Part shown: one piece after another, positions 37,801 to 46,534 of the stretch
How the letters are laid out: every line of letters starts with the position of its first letter
Position numbering within the stretch: the first letter of the stretch is position 1
Assembly: GCA_020073215.1 (NCBI GenBank)
Contig: JAIQFO010000037.1
Location: forward strand, 1 to 48,657
DNA: 48,657 nucleotides
Direction: 5' to 3'
From: Terriglobia bacterium
GTDB lineage: Bacteria > Acidobacteriota > Terriglobia > Terriglobales > Acidobacteriaceae
The notes under the pieces: model-generated
The model's database searches: none
The model's input: the letters and a program-made list of their open reading frames with translations, nothing else
What the model was told of the DNA's origin: nothing
Made by a program: the position numbers and the translations under genes

Positions 37801-38725
37801 CGAGGAAAAAGAAGATGCGATTCTTGAGGATGGGTCCGCCAAGGGTCGCCCCAAAGGTGTTGCGGATCAACTTGCCGGGAATATTGGGCAGACCGTCTTG
37901 CAGTTCCGAACGCTTGTTGAACCAGTCATTGGCTTGTCCAACGTTGGTGCGGTTATATTCGTAAGCCGAGCCATGAAAGCTATTCGTCCCGCTTTTTGTG
38001 ATCAGCGAGACCTGGGCTCCTGAGGAGCGACCCTCACCAGCATTGGCATTGCTGGTAGTCACGCGGAACTCTTGCAGGGAATCCAGCGTCGAGCGCAACG
38101 CACCCTGAAAAGCGAATCCTTTTAGCTGATCATTGTTGTCGATGCCGTCGAGCGCGATGTTTGTTTGATCACTACGCGCTCCGTTCACTGATCCGCCCCG
38201 GCTATCGAATTTCTGATCGACATTGGTTCCCAGAAAGGTCACACCGGGCTGTAGGCTGAGAATCTGTGCTGGATCGCGGCCTTCAAACGGCAGGGCTGCT
38301 ATCTGCGAGGTACCGATTGCGTTGCCCAGGGTGGCATCGTCAGTGTTTACCAGGACGTTGGTGCCGGCTACCTCCACAACGCTCGTCTCCCCCTTGATAC
38401 GCAAAGCAACGTTAGACGTAACCGGTACGTTTACAGGCAGGCGCAAGTTTTCTTGCTTCGCGTCGGCAAATCCGGGCTGGGTGACGGTGAGAGTGTAGGC
38501 TCCTGGGGGAACCTGGAGGAACTGGTATACACCGTGATCGTCTGTCTTCGTGGACTGCAAAAATCCTGCGCTCGAGTTGGAAAGAGTCACACTTGCCCCT
38601 GCAACAACTGCCTGCCCCGGGTCTGTGATCGTTCCACGGAGGGAAGAGGTGGCCGTTTGGCCACAAACCAGACTGATCCCTATGACAATGATTACGAGTG
38701 AATTGAGAACGACAAACCGCAGCAT
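34856..38725 (-). CDS. Oar-like TonB-dependent outer-membrane receptor
   Basis: About 1289 residues from ATG ending at 38725, which has AAGGGGG seven bases upstream; the ATG at 38752 lacks an RBS. The order is a signal peptide (LRFVVLNSLVIIVIGISLVC), a carboxypeptidase-regulatory-like beta-sandwich (SLRGTITDPGQAVVAGASVT, YQFLQVPPGAYTLTVTQPGF), a plug domain (LPFEGRDPAQILSLQPGVTF, SDQTNIALDGIDNNDQLKGF) and a very large barrel ending LTKPRVMQFALRYSF with the terminal aromatic residue. This is the Oar/Acidobacteria type of TonB-dependent transporter. It is encoded head-to-head with an IclR regulator and upstream of an amidohydrolase, which suggests import of a peptide- or amide-like substrate. 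Confidence 0.93.
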   Translation of the reverse strand: MLRFVVLNSLVIIVIGISLVCGQTATSSLRGTITDPGQAVVAGASVTLSNSSAGFLQSTKTDDHGVYQFLQVPPGAYTLTVTQPGFADAKQENLRLPVNVPVTSNVALRIKGETSVVEVAGTNVLVNTDDATLGNAIGTSQIAALPFEGRDPAQILSLQPGVTFLGTNVDQKFDSRGGSVNGARSDQTNIALDGIDNNDQLKGFAFQGALRSTLDSLQEFRVTTSNANAGEGRSSGAQVSLITKSGTNSFHGSAYEYNRTNVGQANDWFNKRSELQDGLPNIPGKLIRNTFGATLGGPILKNRIFFFLAYEGQRTRESTQVTRVVPSDDLRQGILSYPCSDDPACPASGIQTLSAEDVATMDPNCTANGTCPQGAGPDPSVMALFQQYPHSNTVGGDGINFQGFTFSAPSPGSLNTYIAKFDFNFTHNHRLFVRGGLVGDNGALGAPQFPGQPQSSVVANTSKGLIASYTATLGPRLVNNLRYGYIRQATGNIGLQTKPYIQFGDLDSLFAFTPTDQANVPVHNFVDDVSWVKGNHTLQFGGNLRIITSNRVSNDNSFSSVIAYFLWVAAPGLARSGGSLDPAAFGFPAVNVDTVPNYNDAAVALTGLLLQSYSNFNFDKQGVALPQGAPVTRHFRDHELEFYAQDSWRVKQNLQLTYGLRYSLLQPPYETTGTQAAPTTSLNDFFNRRATAMAAGETYDPLITFDLSGQANGRKPYWAWDYKNFAPRVAIAWSPQAEVGFLKSLLGGPGKTSIRGGYGIYFDHFGQGIVNTFDKTGTFGLTTSIGNQVGQFGVDDAPRFTDLYTIPPALIAPAPQGGFPNTPFANTSPAIYWGLDDKLKTPYSHVFDFSITRELPRGFVFEAAYIGRLGRRLLQEADLAMPLDIRDPTSGMDYFAAATQLAKAAEQGVPLQNLAPIPFWENVFPGAAGTAPNPGTGVSCAPGGDVFTGITTATQAMYDLYSCGLHNETFPLFITDSPAFAAGNLPDGVNPGPGGCYPSCATINGQITPNAFYHQQFSSLYAWRSIGSSSYNALQLMLRRKIGSMQWDFNYTYSKSLDAGSNAERINQFQAFGQFDQVINSWSPKQLRAVSDFDTTHQFNTNWVYELPFGRGKHFGAGSSRWLDALVGGWQWSGLARWTSGFPTTISTGCCFPTNWELYSSAILVGPKPKTGKFTDQNGNPNLFRDPTTAAESFRYSYPGESGQRNELRGPGYFGIDSGFSKSWTFAESQSVRFSWEVFNVTNSVRFDVAPLPQSSNGRLDSAGTDVFGTFNSTLTKPRVMQFALRYSF

Positions 38726-38822
38726 TTGCCACCCCCTTGGCGATAATCGCAAGAATGTGCGAAAATATGCGCCACCTACTGGCTTTTGTCAAGCAGGTCG
38801 TGTAATTAAGGGCGGGTGGTTT

Positions 38823-39740
38823 GTGCGAATATCGGCTGGCTCCATCGACATTCGCGGACGGGAACGCTTGGCTGACAACACCAACGTGAAAGATTTCGTG
38901 CAGGGCGCGCGTCCCTTCGCCGGCCAGACCGGTCACGACAACTCTCCCGCTGGACTATCCAGCGTCGGCGCATTCGCGGCTTTCGAAGGCAATCCGAATT
39001 TTGTGTTGTCGCTGGCACGCGGCCTGAGGATCATCGAAGCATTCGAAGGCCACAAAGAAGGGCTCTCGACGGCAGAGATTTCGCGTGAAACGGGCCTATC
39101 GCGCGCAGCCGTGCGCCGAGTGCTGATCACGCTCGAATTCCTGGGCTATGCCGAATCCGATGGGCGCGTATACCGCCTGACGACGCGCGTAATGCGACTG
39201 GGATTTTCCTACCTATCTTCAAGTTCCCTGGCGATGCTTGCGCAACCCATCATTGAGCGCGTGATCGAACTGGTTCCCGAATCGAGTTCGGTAGGTGTAC
39301 TGGAGAGCGATCAAGTTGTTTACGTGGCTCGAGCCACGGCGAAGCGTGTGATGTCGGTTGGACTATCCGTGGGCAGTCGCTTCCCGGCTTATTGCACTTC
39401 CATGGGACGAGTTCTCTTGTCAGGGCTGTCAGAACAAGAACTGAACGCGTATCTCAACCGGACCCAGTTCATCGCTGTTACCCCCAAAACCATTGTCGGA
39501 AAGTCGTTGTTGGCCGACGTCGTCAGACAGGTGAGGATTGACGGGTTCGCACTGAACGATGAGGAACTGGAACTCGGACACCGCTCCATCGCCGTTCCCG
39601 TCAGAAACCGTGCAGGAGTCCTGGTGGCGGGAATGAACATAGGACTTCATGCCGCCCGGGTTTCTGTTGCAGAGATGACTCATCGCCTTTTTCCCATCTT
39701 GCGAGAGCACGCTCAGATGCTTGGAGAACTGCTTGGTTAG
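38823..39740 (+). CDS. IclR-family transcriptional regulator
   Basis: The recognisable protein begins about LSLARGLRIIEAFEGHKEGL (residue 151 of the open frame). Its winged helix follows: LSTAEISRETGLSRAAVRRV and LEFLGYAESDGRVYRLTTRV. The C-terminal IclR effector domain shows ESSSVGVLESDQVVYVARAT, RFPAYCTSMGRVLLSGLSEQ and ELELGHRSIAVPVRNRAGVL. The Cys and Ser near AYCTSMG are typical for ligand-binding PobR/PcaR-type members. The start is uncertain: GTG 38823 avoids overlap with the receptor gene; GTG 38886 is another choice. It is divergent from the TonB receptor and upstream of the P1 peptidase, the likely regulon. Confidence 0.9.
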   Translation: MRISAGSIDIRGRERLADNTNVKDFVQGARPFAGQTGHDNSPAGLSSVGAFAAFEGNPNFVLSLARGLRIIEAFEGHKEGLSTAEISRETGLSRAAVRRVLITLEFLGYAESDGRVYRLTTRVMRLGFSYLSSSSLAMLAQPIIERVIELVPESSSVGVLESDQVVYVARATAKRVMSVGLSVGSRFPAYCTSMGRVLLSGLSEQELNAYLNRTQFIAVTPKTIVGKSLLADVVRQVRIDGFALNDEELELGHRSIAVPVRNRAGVLVAGMNIGLHAARVSVAEMTHRLFPILREHAQMLGELLG

Positions 39741-39806
39741 TGCCGTTCAGATTGGGTACGAACTCAATCGACGCCGCAAGCAATCGCGAGCGGCTGGGAG
39801 AATTCA

Positions 39807-40970
39807 ATGCTGAAAATCTATCGCAATGGCAACACCAGAAACGTAATCCTTGCTTGGTTCGCGCTGATGAGCATGGCGGTTGCTCAGGTTAAACCGCGCG
39901 CACGCGACCTTGGCATCCCGTTTGACGGTACCCCAGGGGTGTTAAACGCGATCACCGACGTAAAAGGTGTGGAAGTCGGTCACAGGACGTTGATCTCCGG
40001 GGACGGACCTTTGAAAGTAGGAGTCGGGCCAGTTCGGACGGGCGTTACAGCGATCCTGCCTCGAGGCAAAGAATCGAACGATCCGGTTTTCGCCGCATGG
40101 TTTACAGAGAACGGGAATGGCGAGATGACAGGCACTACGTGGATCGAAGAAGCAGGTTTCCTCGAGGGACCTGTCATGATCACCAACACTCATAGTGTGG
40201 GCACAGTTCGTGACGCCGTGATCGCGTGGCGACTGAAGCATGGCGGGCCGGACAAGGAAGGCTATTCCTGGTCGCTGCCGGTGGTGGCGGAAACCTGGGA
40301 TGGATACCTGAATGATGCGAATGGCTTCCATGTCAAGCCGGAGGATGCTTTCATCGCGCTGGACAGCGCTCACGGTGGACCGGTCGAGGAAGGCAGCGTC
40401 GGTGGTGGTACTGGCATGGTCTGTAATGAATTCAAGGGTGGGATTGGCACTTCCTCAAGAGTCCTTGAAAAAAAGTTCGGCGGGTACACGATCGGGGTGC
40501 TGGTGCAATGTAACTATGGTCAACATGATCAATTGCGCATTGCCGGGATCCCTGTCGGGCGCGAAATTCCGTGTCCGCCAGTCTGGGGTGACGATGTAGG
40601 GTCCATTATTGTCGTGGTCGCCACCGATGCCCCGCTGATTCCCACACAACTGAAGCGGTTAGCGAGACGTGTCTCACTCGGGCTGGGACGAGACGGCAGT
40701 TATTCCGGAAACGGATCGGGCGACATTTTTATTGCATTTTCCACTGCCAATCCCAACGCAGAGTCTGCGGATCTGCGGCAAATCACTATGCTTCCCAATG
40801 GCCGGTTGAATCCAATCTTTCTAGCAACCGTACAGGCGACCGAAGAGGCGGTCGTGAACGCTATGGTCGCAGCCAAGACAATGACAGGAGTCGATGGTCA
40901 CACCGTCTGTGCTTTGCCGCACGATCGGTTGCAGGAGGTGTTGAGAAAATACAACCGATTGGTCAAGTGA
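39807..40970 (+). CDS. P1-family (DmpA/BapA-like) N-terminal-nucleophile peptidase
   Basis: 387 residues with a signal peptide (NVILAWFALMSMAVAQ). P1/S58 features are complete: LGIPFDGTPGVLNAITDVKG at the start, GVGPVRTGVTAILPRG, EGSVGGGTGMVCNEFKGGIG, then GVLVQCNYGQHDQLRI. Autoproteolysis should occur at G265/S266 in DDVGSIIVVVATDAPL, making the serine the N-terminal nucleophile. These enzymes remove N-terminal D- or beta-amino acids or amides, or hydrolyse small amides, in the periplasm. It follows the IclR gene by 66 bp and fits the same amide/peptide utilisation locus. Confidence 0.92.
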   Translation: MLKIYRNGNTRNVILAWFALMSMAVAQVKPRARDLGIPFDGTPGVLNAITDVKGVEVGHRTLISGDGPLKVGVGPVRTGVTAILPRGKESNDPVFAAWFTENGNGEMTGTTWIEEAGFLEGPVMITNTHSVGTVRDAVIAWRLKHGGPDKEGYSWSLPVVAETWDGYLNDANGFHVKPEDAFIALDSAHGGPVEEGSVGGGTGMVCNEFKGGIGTSSRVLEKKFGGYTIGVLVQCNYGQHDQLRIAGIPVGREIPCPPVWGDDVGSIIVVVATDAPLIPTQLKRLARRVSLGLGRDGSYSGNGSGDIFIAFSTANPNAESADLRQITMLPNGRLNPIFLATVQATEEAVVNAMVAAKTMTGVDGHTVCALPHDRLQEVLRKYNRLVK

Positions 40971-41455
40971 GACATACCCCTGAACTACTGTCCTGCAAGC
41001 GTAAAGATCCTCTCTTCACCCACGTATGTCTCCAGGACCCTGACGTCCTTCAGTTCGTCCGGAGAAATGCCCGAGCAGGTCGCGATCGACGAACGTCGAA
41101 GTGGTTGCTGCGAAAATTGACCGGGTTGTTGATTGTCCCTACGGAAGTGAGGAGCATTGTAAAGCTGCGTACCTGTGCCGGGCACGCGAGGGAAGCGAGT
41201 ACATGGAAGGCCTATTTGCGGCACATCTGCCGGGTTTCGACAATTAATTCGCGGCTTGCAGAGGATTGGAAATGAAAACGTGGTTCTGGTCGAGTGGTCG
41301 GCAAACCGGAAGCTATCCGGCTTCCACGATCGGATTGGTCCTGTGAAGTCGGCTGCTCTTCCATAATCCGACAATGTCGGGGTAGCCGGTCATCTTTCTG
41401 CAATCGGCGGCGAGCGCAAATGTAGGGCAACGACTATTCCGTCTGGACCGTTCCT
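40971..41455. other. Intergenic stretch of 485 bp
   Basis: No gene is supported; short frames here lack RBS and similarity. A small perfect hairpin GGAAGC-TATCCG-GCTTCC occurs at 41308-41325, about 340 bp after the peptidase stop and so of uncertain use. Confidence 0.4.
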
Positions 41456-42322
41456 ATGTTGATTAATTTCGAGTACGAAGAACTTTTCTTTGAGAACGAC
41501 GGTGTCCGGCTGCACGCTGTAGCGGCCGGACCCGAGCTGGGGCCAGTCGTCGTCCTGCTGCACGGATTTCCCGAGTTCTGGTACGGTTGGCGCAACCAAA
41601 TTGGACCGTTAGCGGCCGCAGGCTTCCGGGTCGTCGCTCTCGACCAGCGCGGCTACAACCTGAGCAGCAAGCCACCGATGGTCAGCGATTACGCTTTACC
41701 GCTGCTGGCTCGCGATGTCCTCGCCATTGCCGACCAGCTTGGTTGCGAGCGCTTCTATCTGGCCGGCCATGATTGGGGAGCTGCCGTCGCATGGGCCGTG
41801 GCCCTGCAATATCCGCAGCGACTGCACAAGCTGGCCATCATCAACGTGCCTCACCCAGCGGTGATGATGCATACGCTGCGAACGAATCCCCGGCAGTGGC
41901 TGTGCAGCTGGTACGTCCTCTTCTTCCAACTGCCATGGCTGCCCGAGACTGCGTTCTCGGCATTCAACTTCTACTTGGGCGCACGCTCGCTTTTGCGAAG
42001 CAGCCGTCCTGGTGCATTTACCGTCGAAGATCTCGACCTGCATCGAGCAGCATGGTCTCAGCCCGGAGCCATGAGGGCGACCATCAACTGGTATCGCGCC
42101 TTCATTCGCCATCGGCCCAGGATCGCAAATCCGCAGGTGCATACGCCAACCCGGATTTTATGGGGTAAACAGGACAAGTTCCTCCTTTCCGAGATGGCAC
42201 AGGATAGTCTGCGGTACTGTGACTCCGCGGAGCTCACGTACTTCCCGGAGGCTACCCACTGGGTGCAGCATGAGGAGGCGGAAAGGGTGAACCGATTGCT
42301 GCTTGAGTTCTTCAAAAGCTGA
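41456..42322 (+). CDS. Alpha/beta hydrolase of the epoxide hydrolase type
   Basis: 288 residues with the alpha/beta hydrolase core. The oxyanion loop is HGFPEFWYGW (36-45). The nucleophile elbow GHDWGA places Asp106 as in soluble epoxide hydrolases and haloalkane dehalogenases. The lid contributes Tyr residues (FNFYLGARSLL, NWYRAFIRHRP), and the catalytic His lies in YFPEATHWVQHEE. Two lid Tyr residues together with HGFPE favour epoxide hydrolase over dehalogenase. There is no signal peptide, so it is cytoplasmic. It stands alone; the RBS is weak at ATG 41456. Confidence 0.88.
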   Translation: MLINFEYEELFFENDGVRLHAVAAGPELGPVVVLLHGFPEFWYGWRNQIGPLAAAGFRVVALDQRGYNLSSKPPMVSDYALPLLARDVLAIADQLGCERFYLAGHDWGAAVAWAVALQYPQRLHKLAIINVPHPAVMMHTLRTNPRQWLCSWYVLFFQLPWLPETAFSAFNFYLGARSLLRSSRPGAFTVEDLDLHRAAWSQPGAMRATINWYRAFIRHRPRIANPQVHTPTRILWGKQDKFLLSEMAQDSLRYCDSAELTYFPEATHWVQHEEAERVNRLLLEFFKS

Positions 42323-42576
42323 TTCGTCCTCGAGGGCAGATACTAAAGATGTAAACGGCTGCGTTTACAGTACGACCGATCACTTGGGGAATAGTCGCCC
42401 GGAGGCAATCGGAGGGAGGCTGCACGAATTGGTAATGAGAAGTCAGCTTGGCTCCGGGTCAAGTTCCGAGTTGTCGTTAGAATCGGGAATGATCACATCT
42501 CCGGCTTGCCGCTTAATCGGACAGCGGTAATGAACCGCCCCCTCAGGACCAGGACGCGGCTCCGAGACAGTCCGAT
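42323..42576. other. Convergent intergenic spacer
   Basis: 254 bp between the hydrolase and the convergent secreted-protein gene. I see no gene, repeat or clear terminator in it. Confidence 0.35.
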
Positions 42577-43821
42577 TCAATGAGGATTCTGACTAGCGCT
42601 TGAGGAAGGAACCGAGAGGTGCACAACACTGGAATTCGACGTGGGCGGCCCCGCAGTGCTTTGAGCAACGATCACAAGGTCATCATCAACGCCCGGCGCA
42701 GTTCCGGCGGGAACGGCTAAATCCACGCGTACGGTTCCAGACTCCCCGGCACCCAACGCCAGCTCTTTCGGCTCCACCTTGCTCACGAATTGATGCGCGT
42801 CCGTTACTGTCAGTTTGATTGTGCGTGGGAAGCCAATGTTTCGCACCGTGAACGCGACTTGCTTGGTGCTTCCTGCGGGCAATTCGTTAAAGTCCAGCTT
42901 TGGAGAAATCTCCACACTTTCCGCGTGAAACAAATTCGAGAAAAACCTTTGGTACTGTTTGCAATTCGAGTCGCGTCCAATCACCGCAACACGGAATGGC
43001 GCACTTGGAAGATCCACGCTTCCGACGAATTCAAGGAACTCTCGATCAGAATTCGCCGCGTGCATATGCAACTTCTGGATGGTCTGGCCCCGTTCGGTAA
43101 CCAAATAGAACTCAGTGGTCTTTGTTGCGCTGGCGGAGAGAGAGGCCTGAAGCATTGCAGGGGTCCCCGCCACTGGCTGCCCATGTATCCGGAACAGTCC
43201 TTCGTGACCGGGACGGCCGCCTTCCTTCACAAACTCGACAGCGATAAAATAAATATCACTCTGGGCCTGGGCCTCCATCCAAAATCTGCCTGTGCCGGTG
43301 ATCTCCGCGCGCCACTCCCCTGCTTCGGGCGAACTCACTGTCAAAATCCGGCCGCAATTCAATTCCGTGACCTCTGCGCCAGCCAAACCCTTCGTAATCG
43401 CTCCGCCGGAAGGTTGCGTCAATTTGAGCTGGTTGCCCTTTGTATCTACTGAGAACGTGAACGTGATTCTTTTGGTCACCGAGTCCACTGGAATTGTGAT
43501 GGTTTGTGGTTTTTCGTCGAGTGCGCCCGTCGCCCAGAAGACCGTTGACACGTTGGTCCTCGTTGATTCGCGCACGAGGTGGAAAGCTTTAGCTGCTTCA
43601 GACCGTTGCAGAAACATCGGTATCCCGCCCGTTTCATTGGCGGTGTGAATGTAAGCAGGATCCGCCGGACCGCAAACGTCCGGGCCAAAAGCCCTCGGTC
43701 GATTTGTTGAAGGCTCCGTCTGTCCGAACACGATCGAGGGAGTCGCGCAGAGGAGTCCCACACTCACAAACGCTTGCGCCCACGCGCATATAACAGACCG
43801 TCTTGAAATTGCGGAATTCAT
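42577..43821 (-). CDS. Large secreted beta-rich protein with hemicentin-like region
   Basis: 414 residues with a signal peptide (VICAWAQAFVSVGLLCATPS). The segment after it (ESTRTNVSTVFWATGALDEK, then ITIPVDSVTKRITFTFSVDT and GKIL-like GRILTVSSPEAGEWRAEITG) resembles the domain that follows VWA domains in hemicentin/VWA7-type proteins. The C-terminal part (VEISPKLDFNELPAGSTKQV, LALGAGESGTVRVDLAVPAG) is an Ig-like/CARDB-type beta sandwich. The VWA domain itself is absent. It probably has an extracellular binding role; no enzyme motif is seen. The start at ATG 43821 has no strong RBS. Confidence 0.7.
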   Translation of the reverse strand: MNSAISRRSVICAWAQAFVSVGLLCATPSIVFGQTEPSTNRPRAFGPDVCGPADPAYIHTANETGGIPMFLQRSEAAKAFHLVRESTRTNVSTVFWATGALDEKPQTITIPVDSVTKRITFTFSVDTKGNQLKLTQPSGGAITKGLAGAEVTELNCGRILTVSSPEAGEWRAEITGTGRFWMEAQAQSDIYFIAVEFVKEGGRPGHEGLFRIHGQPVAGTPAMLQASLSASATKTTEFYLVTERGQTIQKLHMHAANSDREFLEFVGSVDLPSAPFRVAVIGRDSNCKQYQRFFSNLFHAESVEISPKLDFNELPAGSTKQVAFTVRNIGFPRTIKLTVTDAHQFVSKVEPKELALGAGESGTVRVDLAVPAGTAPGVDDDLVIVAQSTAGPPTSNSSVVHLSVPSSSASQNPH

Positions 43822-44278
43822 TGCTCAGAGTGTACGTCTTTTCCCTTGGCGTAACCGGCAGCACCAATCTTTGCATCTGCAAAGGGCCAACGAATTGATG
43901 GATGCATTTGCATCCGGTCACCTGGGAGTGACAATTCCCGGATCGTCGGCCACACGGAAGTGATCTGATGCCGGCTTACCACGATTAGTACTGGGAAGTC
44001 GGCTAGTGTTTATTAGGGAGTGATGTGACGGCTGCGGATTCACGGGGAGGATCTTAGTGGCGCGGGCCAGAAGTCTTAGTGCAAGTCGGCTTGGAGGACA
44101 TTGCTGCTGATCTCCGCGAAGCCCGTTTCCGGTTTGCCGACCATTCGGGAGTTGTCCGGCGCTCCGGAAGCAGCCACCGGAGGCAATAGTACGGTTCAAG
44201 TGCGCTAGTATTGGTTGGCTCCGAGCCGATGTCCCGCACCCATGGCGAGGAGTGTGCCTTGCGGATTGAGCCCACCGT
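43822..44278. other. Gene-free stretch of 457 bp
   Basis: No supported gene on either strand. TTTGCCGACCATTCGGGAG near 44137 loosely resembles the motif found downstream of both large regulators (for example GTTGCCGACTATTCGGGAG from 27225). Confidence 0.35.
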
Positions 44279-44683
44279 TTACGCCACACGCCGCCACCGG
44301 AGTGTTCTCGTGACCGGTTCCCCATCGGTCGCCGTAGTTTCGAGAGCGATGATAAGTTCGGCATCGGTGATGCAAAAGCGACGCGTCACCACTTTGCCAA
44401 CGTCGTCCGGCGACAATGCGCCCTCAAGTTCCTGAATCACGGTGCTGTTTGCTCCAACTCTATACCGCCCGAAGTAGCCGTCGTATCCATTGATAGCGCT
44501 GCTGTTAACGCCGACGCCGACTGCTCGCCGCTGAGCGTCGCCTTGCACAGGCCTACGATCACGCCGCATGAACTGCACGGCAAAATGGCCGGCGGCATCG
44601 GAGATCAGGTATGCGACGGGATTGTTGCCCAGCACAGGATCAGTCGGCCGACGACCGTCGGACGTTGCGTCTTCCCGCGACAA
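44279..44683 (-). CDS. Lipocalin-like domain protein with damaged start
   Basis: The frame reads from a TTG near 44683: LSREDATSDGRRPTDPVLGN, VAYLISDAAGHFAVQFMRRD, YDGYFGRYRVGANSTVIQEL and VTRRFCITDAELIIALETT. This pattern fits the small bacterial lipocalin-like family (Lipocalin_5 type). Before the TTG the same frame continues with SETTLVGTWKL, the proper N-terminal strand, but no start codon precedes an in-frame stop. The nearest RBS (AAAGGAGA) serves a GTG at 44730 in another frame, which suggests a frameshift near the N-terminus. Function is unknown. It may be a recent pseudogene. Confidence 0.6.
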   Translation of the reverse strand: MSREDATSDGRRPTDPVLGNNPVAYLISDAAGHFAVQFMRRDRRPVQGDAQRRAVGVGVNSSAINGYDGYFGRYRVGANSTVIQELEGALSPDDVGKVVTRRFCITDAELIIALETTATDGEPVTRTLRWRRVA

Positions 44684-44842
44684 GAGTTTCCACGTGCCGA
44701 CAAGTGTTGTCTCGGAAGTATTGCAGCCACGAACACTCTCCTTTCACGCTATCTGGTTGGGTGCGTCGGCGGTCCGGGAGCCCGCGCGGAGCTTCGATCC
44801 CGGGCACCCGCCTTCGCTCTATTTACTCTCGCCTGCTACAAA

Positions 44843-45385
44843 TCATCTCACTTCAACTTTCACGCGCATCCATGGGTGGATGCAGCACTGAAAATGATGT
44901 TCGCCCTTCTTCAGCCCCGTGATGTCCATATGGCTGGCTTGCAGGATTCGAGTCCTGGCCACCGCGATGTTGGAAAAGCCGCCAGCGCATTCGGGAACGG
45001 TGTCCTCTCCGGGCGCGTTGAGCCCCGGTATGAAGCCGCCACCGAAATGAGCTACCTCGGTGAAGGTGTGAGGCTCGCCGCCCTGGTCGACAACGCTAAG
45101 AGTGGTTCCTCGCTTGAGGTGGACTGTGTCAGGTTCGAAGTCCCAGTTAGGGTCGGGGGTTCCTGCAGCCGCCTCTGCAAATAAATTTGACAACGTCGTG
45201 AATGCGCCCAGTGTAACGTTCTTGCAGAAGTCAGGTCCAAGCGCGGCATTGAACGTAACCGGATCACATTCGTCCAAGGCCACGACCTGTGTAAGACTTG
45301 GTGGATTCTCTTGTGCAAGCGCGAGCATCGCGCCAGCGAGCATCAAACAGCCAACGAGCAAACCGAACTTCGCTACGGTATTCAT
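44843..45385 (-). CDS. Secreted cupredoxin-domain protein
   Basis: ATG ending at 45385 with GGAGG seven bases upstream gives 180 residues. A signal peptide (KFGLLVGCLMLAGAMLALAQ) is followed by about 55 residues without similarity. The cupredoxin fold then shows VHLKRGTTLSVVDQGGEPHT with the first His ligand, and CCIHPWMRVKVEV at the end with the Cys, His and Met of a type 1 copper site. It likely carries electrons or binds copper in the periplasm. It is not adjacent to the cytochrome operon at the other end of the window, so a link is speculative. Confidence 0.85.
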   Translation of the reverse strand: MNTVAKFGLLVGCLMLAGAMLALAQENPPSLTQVVALDECDPVTFNAALGPDFCKNVTLGAFTTLSNLFAEAAAGTPDPNWDFEPDTVHLKRGTTLSVVDQGGEPHTFTEVAHFGGGFIPGLNAPGEDTVPECAGGFSNIAVARTRILQASHMDITGLKKGEHHFQCCIHPWMRVKVEVR

Positions 45386-45676
45386 TGTTGTTGCCTCCAT
45401 TAGATTTAAATTTCCCTTGTGACCGGTGCAGCTGCGCGAACCCATTCGCAAGTCCGCTTGTCCTTCTTCTTGTTCTCGAAATCGCCCGTCTTGGGTTTGT
45501 TCCGGTTCCCGGCCTGCTGTTGAAGTTTTAGCGCCCTCATGAATCGAAGTCTTTCGCGAAAGCTACCGTTTTTCTTCCGAATTTCTCCGACGTTCTCGCT
45601 CCAGGTTGTTCCGGGCAATCGCGAAAGGCCTGAACTAGAGCGCGGCGGAATAAGAAAATGCCGCGGGGCGGGCAGC
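45386..45676. other. Spacer between cupredoxin and aspartic protease genes
   Basis: 291 bp with the 5' region of the cupredoxin gene; the open frame extending to 45451 has no RBS. No other feature is supported. Confidence 0.35.
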
Positions 45677-46534
45677 CTATGGTTTTCGCTGCTCCCAAGC
45701 CACCACCTTGCGGACTGGATCAAAAGCGACACGATTTCCCAATGCCACAGTTCCTAGTAATCCTTCGATTCCGAGAGGTTGATTGGCGCTGTTTTCCGGA
45801 ATGTATGCCGAGCGCTTTCCCCAAGCCGCCCCGCCCAGGTAAGCATTCACTGGTTGCACCTTGGCGACAGGCATCTCGCCAGCCATGCTGGTCCACTTCT
45901 CGCGGCCAACTTTGTTCATGGCCGAACGGCAGTTGCGCACGCCGCTCTCGAACAGGACGAGATTGTTGGCGCCGGTATCTACGAGGATCCCCAATTTCTC
46001 TTGCTCTACTTGCAAAACCACCAGGGCGTAGGGCAGTCCGGGATTATAAGGAACGGTAGTGAACGACGGATCGACCGGACCGAAGACAAGCTTCCGCGAT
46101 TCGTAATCAATCGTGAACTGCGATTGACCAAGCAGGTCGAGGCCGATCATGGCATCGATCCGGATTCCCAGGACTTCCTCGGCAAAGGATAGGTCTCGGA
46201 CGATCACAGAAAGGTCGTCGGCGTGCGACGAACCCAGTGTCACGTCCCGCACGGTCACCCTTTCGGCTGCCAGAGTCTTAGTCGGGACATCGAGTCGCTC
46301 CCATTGCCCTCGTAAGTGCAGCTTCAGGGCGATTCGAGCGTCCACGACACTTGGTACTGCGCCCGTATCCACAACGAAATTCAGGTTTGTCAGACCACCA
46401 ATCGAGCCCCGGATCACGATCACGTAACCGCGATAGAGTTTGAAAGGTACTTCGTTCGAGGTAAATGCAGACGAATTCTCAGGGGATACCAAGGCCGAAA
46501 CTGTCAGCACAATTGCCATCATCATTCGCCCCAT
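45677..46534 (-). CDS. Secreted two-lobed retropepsin-like aspartic protease
   Basis: ATG ending at 46534 with GAGGAGG upstream gives about 285 residues; the longer open frame to 46840 overlaps the divergent regulator start and has no RBS. A signal peptide (MAIVLTVSALVSPENSSAF) is followed by two copies of the Asp-Thr-Gly motif: NFVVDTGAVPSVVD and GILVDTGANNLVLF, each with the hydrophobic-hydrophobic-Gly flap partner (IDAMIGLDLLG, IEGLLGTVALG). Two retropepsin-like lobes in one chain resemble pepsin-type architecture, as in bacterial gag-asp_proteas/shewasin relatives. A periplasmic peptidase is likely. It is divergent from the wHTH-TPR gene and possibly controlled by it. Confidence 0.82.
   Translation of the reverse strand: MGRMMMAIVLTVSALVSPENSSAFTSNEVPFKLYRGYVIVIRGSIGGLTNLNFVVDTGAVPSVVDARIALKLHLRGQWERLDVPTKTLAAERVTVRDVTLGSSHADDLSVIVRDLSFAEEVLGIRIDAMIGLDLLGQSQFTIDYESRKLVFGPVDPSFTTVPYNPGLPYALVVLQVEQEKLGILVDTGANNLVLFESGVRNCRSAMNKVGREKWTSMAGEMPVAKVQPVNAYLGGAAWGKRSAYIPENSANQPLGIEGLLGTVALGNRVAFDPVRKVVAWEQRKP

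Noticed and set aside
42790..43452. Plus-strand frame of 220 codons
   Set aside because: Antisense to the secreted beta-rich protein with signal peptide on the minus strand.
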